A stretch of DNA of 10,927 nt from Bacteroidota bacterium. GTDB lineage: Bacteria > Bacteroidota > Ignavibacteria > Ignavibacteriales > Ignavibacteriaceae. Location: NCBI GenBank assembly GCA_021796135.1, contig JAJYOQ010000105.1, positions 1-10,927 on the forward strand. The letters run 5' to 3'. Below, piece after piece: positions 1-4,935 of the stretch. Position numbers and translations under genes: made by a program. How positions within the stretch are numbered: the first letter of the stretch is position 1; each line of letters opens with the position of its first letter. The notes under the pieces were generated by a model that saw only the letters and a program-made list of their open reading frames with translations, was not told the origin of the DNA and ran no database searches.

Positions 1-103
1 CGGCATACACATCAATAAGAATATATCATTTATATATTCGCTATTATTTTATCTCTATAACAAAAATTAATACATAACTCATTTTAAATAATATTTAATA
101 TTT

Positions 104-130
104 ACCCGGCTTTTGGGCTTCCGGGTTTAT
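104..130. terminator. Hairpin, possible terminator of an upstream gene
   Basis: ACCCGG (104-109) pairs perfectly with CCGGGT (121-126) around an 11-nt loop. It is the only GC-rich patch in the first 180 nt. A short T stretch follows on the + strand, so it may end transcription entering from the left. On the - strand the stem is followed by TAAATATT, which is less terminator-like. The T-run is weak and the upstream gene is outside the window, so the call is tentative. Confidence 0.4.
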
Positions 131-166
131 ACTATAGTTATATTCATTATAATTTATTATCGTTTT

Positions 167-180
167 TGATTTATAAATCA
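167..180. promoter_or_regulatory. 14-bp perfect palindrome upstream of terS
   Basis: TGATTTATAAATCA is its own reverse complement and lies about 68 nt before the terS start. Such a site could bind a dimeric regulator. It is AT-rich in AT-rich surroundings, so chance is a real alternative. Confidence 0.3.
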
Positions 181-186
181 TGGTGC

Positions 187-205
187 GTAACGTGTAACTA
201 GTAAC
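187..205 (+). repeat. Three GTAAC direct repeats, 7-bp period
   Basis: GTAAC occurs at 187-191, 194-198 and 201-205, exactly one unit every 7 bp. A further GTAAC is at 240-244, just before the terS start. The even spacing resembles a small iteron-like binding site. Its position before a terminase small-subunit gene allows a TerS-recognised packaging or regulatory site, but that is inference. Confidence 0.35.
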
Positions 206-247
206 AAACAAATAAATAAATGTAAAACGAAAGGAAAGGGTAACTAA

Positions 248-703
248 ATGAAAAAATTAAATGATAGACAGAAGAATTTCTGCTTTGAATATCTGAAAGA
301 TTTTAATGCTACTCAGGCAGCTATGCGGGCAGGATATTCTAAAAAAATTGATAATCATAATGCACACTTACTTTTACAAAATCCGCTGATTATAAAATTC
401 CTCGGAGAATTGAAAAAGCAGCATATTGAGAAAGCGCATTTGACTATTGATGATATTGTTAATGAATTAAAGTCTATTGCTTTTGCTCCGGTTGATAATA
501 ACAAAATTAAAACCGAGAGTAAAATCAGAGCACTTGAATTGCTGGGTCGATATATGGGGATGTTTAACGATAGAGATAAAGCACCTCAGAACTCGGACAT
601 TAAGGTGCGAATTTACATTGTTGATAAGGCGGGAAATGAGTCGAGGGAATTAATAAATCCCAATCTGCTTGACCTGCCTCCGGCTAGTGATAAATTGACT
701 TGA
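248..703 (+). CDS. terS: Phage terminase small subunit (Terminase_2-like)
   Basis: This 151-aa protein is the likely DNA-recognition subunit of a phage packaging motor; TerS oligomers select viral DNA and hand it to the large subunit. Residues 4-55 carry the typical N-terminal pattern of the family: LNDRQKNFCFEYL, then NATQAAMRAGYS, then a stretch ending in LLQNPLIIKFL, read as a helix-turn-helix. Residues 58-105 are helical and fit the oligomerisation core (KIRALELLGRYMGMF). The tail is polar and ends near a PP motif. The ATG is chosen because a purine-rich AAGGAAAGGG ends 7 nt before it. Length is normal for the family. The large subunit follows 111 nt downstream, which supports the call. 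No phage genes were found upstream inside the window. Confidence 0.88.
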   Translation: MKKLNDRQKNFCFEYLKDFNATQAAMRAGYSKKIDNHNAHLLLQNPLIIKFLGELKKQHIEKAHLTIDDIVNELKSIAFAPVDNNKIKTESKIRALELLGRYMGMFNDRDKAPQNSDIKVRIYIVDKAGNESRELINPNLLDLPPASDKLT

Positions 704-710
704 TGTAGTT

Positions 711-793
711 GTCTCTCAGGGAACAGTCTGCCGGTAAATAAATGTTCTAATCCGTACCGGTTTACTGTCCCTGATGGGACTGATTATTTTTTT
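711..793 (+). terminator. Long stem-loop plus T-run between terS and terL
   Basis: A 70-nt hairpin starts 8 nt after the terS stop. Positions 711-716 pair with 774-780 (one G-T pair, T775 bulged), 717-727 with 764-773 (A723 bulged), and 731-736 with 755-760, around an 18-nt loop (737-754). That gives 22 pairs interrupted by a symmetric 3x3 internal loop. Seven Ts follow at 787-793, 6 nt after the stem. It could act as an intrinsic terminator or attenuator lowering terL expression relative to terS, or as an RNA processing site or a structured RNA. The wide loop and the gap before the T-run make simple termination uncertain. Confidence 0.6.
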
Positions 794-814
794 AACTTAT
801 TTCAGGAATTGATT

Positions 815-2215
815 ATGGACAATAGCAGCAACATACAGAACTCAAGTTCACTTGATATTGAATTTCATAGAAATCAAGGAAAAATATTTTTTAGCAGTAA
901 TTGCAGATATAAGATTATTGCTAAGGGACGCAGGTTCGGACTTACCCGCGGATTTGCAAATTATGCGATAGCTAATGCAATTGGTAACGTCTCCCCTATT
1001 CTTTGGGTAGATACTATTTATGGCAATATCGAAAGATATTATGAGCGATATTTTCTTCCTGCTTTGAAGAAGCTTGGGAAAAATAATTATTATTATTCTA
1101 AACGAAATAACCAGTTATATATTAACGGCAGCATTATTGATTTTAGAAGCGTCGATAGACCTGAAAACATTGAGGGTTTCGGATATAAAATCATTTTTAT
1201 TAATGAGGCGGGGATTGTATTAAGGAACCGGAGGATTTGGACTGAGTCTATTTTGCCGATGACAATTGATTATAAAGCTAAGGTATTTATTGGCGGCACT
1301 CCAAAGGGTAAATATACTAAGAGAAATGAACGACATTTATTTTACGAACTTTATCTCAAAGCAAGCCAGGCAGGAGAATTAAGAGAAAAGAATAAAGAAA
1401 ATAAGTCTAACGGCGAATTACCGGAACACAATCGCGAGTGGGAGAGTTTTAATTTTTCTTCTTATGACAATAACATGCTTGATCCAGCAGAAATTAAGGA
1501 AGTCGAGAATGAAATTCCTTTATATCTCAGGGAGCAGGAAATTTACGGGAAGTTTGTGGAACAGGATCAAGTTGGTATAATTAAGCGCGAATGGTGGAAA
1601 TTTTACGATGAAAGCCAGCTCAATTATGAAAAGGCAAATAATCCTTATAGAATTATTCAGTCGTGGGATACAGCGTTTAAGGCAAATGAGGAAAATGATT
1701 ACTCGGTTTGCACTACGTGGTTAATTAACAAAAGTGGTTTTTATCTTATCAATATGTATCGCGGACATTTAGAGTTCCCTGAGCTTAAGAAGATGGCAGA
1801 AGAGCTGTACATAAATTTTAAGGTTCACGAAGTTTTAATTGAGGATAAGGCAAGCGGACAGAGTTTAATTCAGGAGCTTCAACGTGAGACCAGAATGGCG
1901 GTGAAGAGGGTTAAGGTTGATAGGGATAAAACTGCCAGACTTAATTCTATCACTCCTTTGCTTGAATCCGGAAAAATAATGCTTCCGGAGAAATATGAAT
2001 TGAATGATTTAATTATTAGTGAGTTTGAGGAATTCCCTAACGGAGAATTTGATGATATTATTGATTCCGTTACTCAGGCGATAAATGAGAATAAGGAAAG
2101 CGGCACCATCAGCTATGAGATTATAACTGCAAATATTGCTGACATAATGCGGGAGAAAAGTATTTTTCCTTCTAAAATCCGTGGAAGGATTAATTGGGGG
2201 GGGAGGAAAGGGTAA
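815..2215 (+). CDS. terL: Phage terminase large subunit (ATPase-nuclease)
   Basis: This 466-aa protein is the motor and nuclease of phage DNA packaging. The N-terminal ATPase has a deviant Walker A, KGRRFGLT (residues 37-44), a Walker B-like segment IIFINEAG (126-133) with the catalytic Glu at 131, and a coupling motif GGTPKGK (160-166). The C-terminal RNase H-like nuclease shows SWDTAF (Asp285), LIEDKASG (Glu343) and FDDIIDSVTQAI (Asp413/414/417), as expected for metal binding. A charged insert lies at about 186-208. Length is typical and both domains look intact. A TTG two codons earlier is possible, but AGGA at 804-807 is 7 nt from the ATG at 815 and only 1 nt from the TTG, so ATG is preferred. 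No portal gene follows, which is unusual for an active prophage. Confidence 0.93.
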   Translation: MDNSSNIQNSSSLDIEFHRNQGKIFFSSNCRYKIIAKGRRFGLTRGFANYAIANAIGNVSPILWVDTIYGNIERYYERYFLPALKKLGKNNYYYSKRNNQLYINGSIIDFRSVDRPENIEGFGYKIIFINEAGIVLRNRRIWTESILPMTIDYKAKVFIGGTPKGKYTKRNERHLFYELYLKASQAGELREKNKENKSNGELPEHNREWESFNFSSYDNNMLDPAEIKEVENEIPLYLREQEIYGKFVEQDQVGIIKREWWKFYDESQLNYEKANNPYRIIQSWDTAFKANEENDYSVCTTWLINKSGFYLINMYRGHLEFPELKKMAEELYINFKVHEVLIEDKASGQSLIQELQRETRMAVKRVKVDRDKTARLNSITPLLESGKIMLPEKYELNDLIISEFEEFPNGEFDDIIDSVTQAINENKESGTISYEIITANIADIMREKSIFPSKIRGRINWGGRKG

Positions 2216-2310
2216 GATACTGTGATGAAATGAATTTTTACCAAAATTATATTTCGGATAAAGAGTCTGTTGTTTTATAATAGAATTTTGGTTCTTTAAG
2301 TGGCATTTAA

Positions 2311-2343
2311 GGGAATTTGATAAATCAAATTCCTACATTTTTT
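2311..2343 (+). terminator. Intrinsic terminator after terL
   Basis: GGAATTTGA (2312-2320) pairs perfectly with TCAAATTCC (2325-2333) around a 4-nt loop, with a G-T pair possible at 2311/2334. Six Ts follow at 2338-2343. The T-run lies on the terL side, so it most likely ends terL transcription. No good T-run follows in the opposite direction. Confidence 0.65.
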
Positions 2344-2344
2344 G

Positions 2345-2360
2345 AATTCAAATTTGAATT
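2345..2360. repeat. 16-bp perfect palindrome
   Basis: AATTCAAATTTGAATT reads identically on both strands. It directly follows the terL terminator T-run and reuses the same AATTTGA/TCAAATT words. It may be a second weak hairpin or a protein-binding site; low complexity limits confidence. Confidence 0.4.
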
Positions 2361-2399
2361 TACGAGGGTTTAATTTTTTGATGAAGTGTTTGTTATTTT

Positions 2400-3668
2400 T
2401 TAGGGTTTGTTTCGACCTATAAGATAAACTGTTGCGGCTCCTGTAATGCTAATGAGACCTCCGACCTGCATAGCATGCCCCGCCCCAACCCATTGAGCTA
2501 CGGCGCCCATCCAGAAGCTGCCCAAAGGTATGCTGCCGCCGAAAACCAGTGCCCAAATTCCCATTATTCTTCCACGCAGGTGATCAGGTGATTGTGTTTG
2601 GATGATGCTATTACCGACCGAATAAAAAAGAATTATTCCGAAGCCTGCAAGAAAAAGTAGAATAGCGGCACCTAAGGGCTGATACATGAAACCGAATAGA
2701 ATGATAAAAACACCGTAAATACCCGTGCCGGTATAAAGTGTTCTAATCCTAACGAGATTTGAGCCTTTTGAAGCAACGAATAAAGCAGCCGTAAATGCAC
2801 CAAGACCATTCATAGCTAAAAGCCAACCGTAACCTTTGGCTCCCATTTTTAATTGAGTAACTGCGAAAGCGGATAACTGTGACTGAAAGGCCCAACCGCC
2901 GGTTCCTATAATAAAAAGTAAAATTACTGCCTTTGCTATAGTTGGATTTGTTTTTAAATATTTAAATCCTTCTAAGGTATATTTCCAGTTTGCTACTATT
3001 TTTTTTGGAGCATAATGGGAAGCAGGAAGTTCAATTTTATGAAGAGCATAAAGGACAGCCAGATAGCTAGCGGCATCCAAAAGGAAGCACCAGGGAGCGC
3101 CAAAGAAAGCCAGCAAAATTCCGCCAAAAGCCGGGCCGATAATACGTGCTGAATTTACCATAGCACTATTGAGCGCAATTGCATTTACTAAATCTTTTTT
3201 GCCAACCAGTTCAACCATTAAGGTCTGCCGGGCGGGCATTTCAAAGGTCATTGAAAGACCCCATAGGACCGAGAAGACCATTAAATAAACAATATTAACA
3301 GGACCATGGAATAGCATAAGGGCTAAAGTCAAAGAAGATAAAAGTGAAAACCAGCTAGTCCATTTAAATATTCTTATTTTTGGGATACGGTCAGCAAGTG
3401 AGCCCGCATAAATAGCGAAAAGGAATACAGGGAGAGCGTTCAGCATGAATACAATACCGAGCAGAAATTCTGAATGAGTAAATTGAAAAGCAATCCAACC
3501 TAAGGCAGCCGTGCGAGTCCATGTGCCAATCAGAGAGACGAATTGACCTGAATAAAAATAGCGATAATTAGGATTGCGTAAAGCTGAAAAAGTTTTACGC
3601 CAACCTTTGACCGGATGCAGTTTTTCTTCATCATATTCCGAAGTTTGAATAGAATTTTCAGTATTCAT
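2400..3668 (-). CDS. MFS exporter, MFS_3/EntS-like
   Basis: This 422-aa inner-membrane protein fits the major facilitator subfamily that includes enterobactin exporter EntS. After a cytoplasmic tail of about 35 residues, the family opening is seen (ALRNPNYRYFYSGQFVSLIGTW). Next come the motif-A-like loop GSLADRIPKIRI (89-100) and the subfamily stretch from PARQTLMVELVGKKDL through NSARIIGPAFGG (145-183). The C-terminal counterpart is PDHLRGRIMGIWALVFGG (361-378). About twelve hydrophobic segments are present, as expected. It probably exports a small molecule or drug by proton antiport; the substrate cannot be read from sequence. It is the last gene of a marR-led operon, starting 21 nt after the preceding stop. 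No Shine-Dalgarno is visible before its ATG, so coupling to the upstream gene is plausible. Confidence 0.88.
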   Translation of the reverse strand: MNTENSIQTSEYDEEKLHPVKGWRKTFSALRNPNYRYFYSGQFVSLIGTWTRTAALGWIAFQFTHSEFLLGIVFMLNALPVFLFAIYAGSLADRIPKIRIFKWTSWFSLLSSLTLALMLFHGPVNIVYLMVFSVLWGLSMTFEMPARQTLMVELVGKKDLVNAIALNSAMVNSARIIGPAFGGILLAFFGAPWCFLLDAASYLAVLYALHKIELPASHYAPKKIVANWKYTLEGFKYLKTNPTIAKAVILLFIIGTGGWAFQSQLSAFAVTQLKMGAKGYGWLLAMNGLGAFTAALFVASKGSNLVRIRTLYTGTGIYGVFIILFGFMYQPLGAAILLFLAGFGIILFYSVGNSIIQTQSPDHLRGRIMGIWALVFGGSIPLGSFWMGAVAQWVGAGHAMQVGGLISITGAATVYLIGRNKP

Positions 3669-3689
3669 TTAAAAAAAGTCAGCATATTA

Positions 3690-4013
3690 TCAAACATTAT
3701 TGCCGCCATTGATCTTTCCAAAACCCCGAGCCGAAAAGACGGCAATTAGAAATGCGCCTAGTCCCAATGCAACGACATCCTTGATAGAATGCAGGTTGAA
3801 ATTTCCAACGCGAACTATTAGCAAATAGGCAACTACGAAATTAAAGGAGCCCCAGATGACATTCACAGTAGAAGAAGATAGACCTTTTCCGGGCGGTTTA
3901 GCAAACGGGCTTTGGAATGGACGACCCATTATTCCGTTAACGAAATGCGGGACTGCATTAACAAGAAAAGCACCTCCAAAAAAATAAGAGAGGTAATTAA
4001 CCAAATTAGTCAT
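3690..4013 (-). CDS. Small three-helix membrane protein, unknown function
   Basis: This 107-aa protein has three hydrophobic stretches at about 8-28, 48-68 and 78-96. Between helices 1 and 2 is a distinctive soluble loop, NAVPHFVNGIMGRPF followed by PFAKPPGKGLSSS (residues 19-48), rich in Pro, Gly and basic residues. I recall similar short proteins of unknown function in other bacteria but cannot name a family. The ATG overlaps the marR stop (ATGA, 4010-4013) and AAGG lies 7 nt upstream, so it is translationally coupled to the regulator. The exporter gene follows after 21 nt. Position between regulator and exporter suggests an accessory role in efflux or sensing; this is inference only. Confidence 0.75.
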   Translation of the reverse strand: MTNLVNYLSYFFGGAFLVNAVPHFVNGIMGRPFQSPFAKPPGKGLSSSTVNVIWGSFNFVVAYLLIVRVGNFNLHSIKDVVALGLGAFLIAVFSARGFGKINGGNNV

Positions 4014-4483
4014 AATATATCCTTTTTTGTTTTTTTGATAACCTTGAAAATAACTACAATGCCGTCGAGTAATTTCCTCCGATCAACTAGAGAGAGATTT
4101 TCTATAGACTCGACGTATTTTTCAGCAGCTTTCAATCGAATACGCATAGTCATAGCAATACCTTTCGGAGTCAGCTTTAATATTATCTGTCTGCGATCGG
4201 CAGGATGAGGATCGCGCCGGATAAAGCTGAGTTTTATCAGATGATCAACAATTTTCGACATTGCGGGTTGAGAAACATTCGCACTACGGGCAAGTTTTCC
4301 TACCTGATCCTTTCCATTCTCAATTGCGAGTAAGATACGAAGCTGGGTAAATGTAAGTTCTTTGACAGCCGGATGAGAGCGCTCTTTATGACTAGAAGGA
4401 TTAACTTCTTCTTTCAAAGAAATGAATATCGGTCCGGCGATTTCGTAGAGACTTAATGCAATGTTTAATGGATTATTTTTCAT
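4010..4483 (-). CDS. MarR-family transcriptional regulator
   Basis: This 157-aa winged-helix repressor probably controls its own operon (regulator, small membrane protein, MFS exporter). The N-terminal dimerisation helices are followed by FTQLRILLAIENG (45-57), a helix-turn-helix with recognition helix NVSQPAMSKIVDHL (69-82), and the wing RRDPHPADRRQIILKLTPKG (89-108) with the conserved D-x-R pattern. The C-terminal helices complete the dimer interface. The frame could be extended to a TTG at 4522, adding 13 residues rich in Tyr and Phe. That extension would run through the inverted repeat at 4512-4533, so the ATG at 4483 is chosen although it lacks a clear Shine-Dalgarno. The ligand is unknown. 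A 43-nt near-copy of its wing-coding region lies at 9451-9493. Confidence 0.9.
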   Translation of the reverse strand: MKNNPLNIALSLYEIAGPIFISLKEEVNPSSHKERSHPAVKELTFTQLRILLAIENGKDQVGKLARSANVSQPAMSKIVDHLIKLSFIRRDPHPADRRQIILKLTPKGIAMTMRIRLKAAEKYVESIENLSLVDRRKLLDGIVVIFKVIKKTKKDIL

Positions 4484-4511
4484 ACTAAAAGTAAATATAT
4501 AATAAAAGTTA

Positions 4512-4533
4512 ATATATAACAATAGTTATATAT
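4512..4533. promoter_or_regulatory. Probable MarR operator
   Basis: ATATATAAC (4512-4520) and GTTATATAT (4525-4533) form a perfect 9-bp inverted repeat with a 4-nt spacer, a size and layout typical of MarR dimer sites. It lies 29 nt before the chosen marR start and overlaps the candidate promoter, as expected for autorepression. Confidence 0.6.
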
Positions 4534-4540
4534 TTCTCAA
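4513..4540 (-). promoter_or_regulatory. Candidate marR operon promoter
   Basis: On the - strand TTGAGA (4540-4535) and TATATA (4518-4513) are 16 nt apart, a plausible sigma-70-type -35/-10 pair. The inverted repeat covers the spacer and -10 box. AT-richness makes box assignment uncertain. Confidence 0.4.
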
Positions 4541-4935
4541 GAGAAGTTAAACGTAGCAGAATTTTCAGGTATTTATATATAAATTTAGATGTAATATTGA
4601 AGAAAGTGACGGTACCGCTTGTGATGAATTATTGCGATTATTAGGAGGGACTGACAATGCGGAGGCAAATATACCTAATATGAGCATTACAAATCTTTCA
4701 ATTGCAAAGACCGAAATGGTTCAAAAGATACTTTCCATGGAGAATAAGTCATCTTCAGAAGTTTTGAGAATGTCCCTGCCGGCACGAATTGGAATAGCGT
4801 TTCTTCTTACTAATAACTTGCCACTGAAAAAACAGTAAGGCAGATTCTATTATTCTTGCAGCAGTAACATCGTCCAAACCTAGTTTGTTCTCATCTGTCC
4901 GGCAATATTCTTTTAGCTGAACTTTAACCTATTTA
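4541..4935. other. 395-nt region without a convincing gene
   Basis: Between the marR promoter and the end of the kinase gene no frame is clearly coding. On the + strand an open frame spans about 4564-4838; its later part could give a 52-aa peptide from ATG 4680. On the - strand, short open pieces with ordinary amino-acid composition (about 4926-4770, reading KEYCRTDENKLGLDDVTAARII and then stopping or shifting frame) look like a broken gene, but no family was recognised. No terminator was found for the kinase gene. Confidence 0.4.

Larger units (their letters stand above)
1..247. other. Gene-free leader upstream of the terminase genes
   Basis: No reading frame of credible length was found on either strand. 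The region is very AT-rich. It holds a short GC-rich hairpin (104-126), a 14-bp perfect palindrome (167-180), three GTAAC units spaced 7 bp apart (187-205) and a purine-rich ribosome binding site (231-240) for the first terminase gene. No confident promoter boxes could be assigned. Confidence 0.6.
2216..2399. other. Convergent intergenic region with several inverted repeats
   Basis: This stretch lies between the ends of terL (+) and the MFS gene (-). It contains a 9-bp inverted repeat, ACCAAAATT (2240-2248) with AATTTTGGT (2284-2292), then a hairpin-plus-T-run (2311-2343) and a 16-bp palindrome (2345-2360). No coding potential was seen. It may mark the right edge of the element carrying the terminase genes, but no duplicated attachment site was recognised. 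Confidence 0.5.

Noticed and set aside
809..814. TTG as start of the terminase large subunit
   Set aside because: The AGGA site is only 1 nt from the TTG but 7 nt from the ATG at 815, which is the better start.
3912..4208. 98-codon + strand frame
   Set aside because: It lies opposite the membrane-protein and marR genes, whose protein features are clear, and shows no family pattern.
4484..4522. N-terminal extension of MarR from TTG 4522
   Set aside because: The 13 residues are Tyr/Phe-rich, do not resemble MarR starts, and overlap the operator-like repeat.
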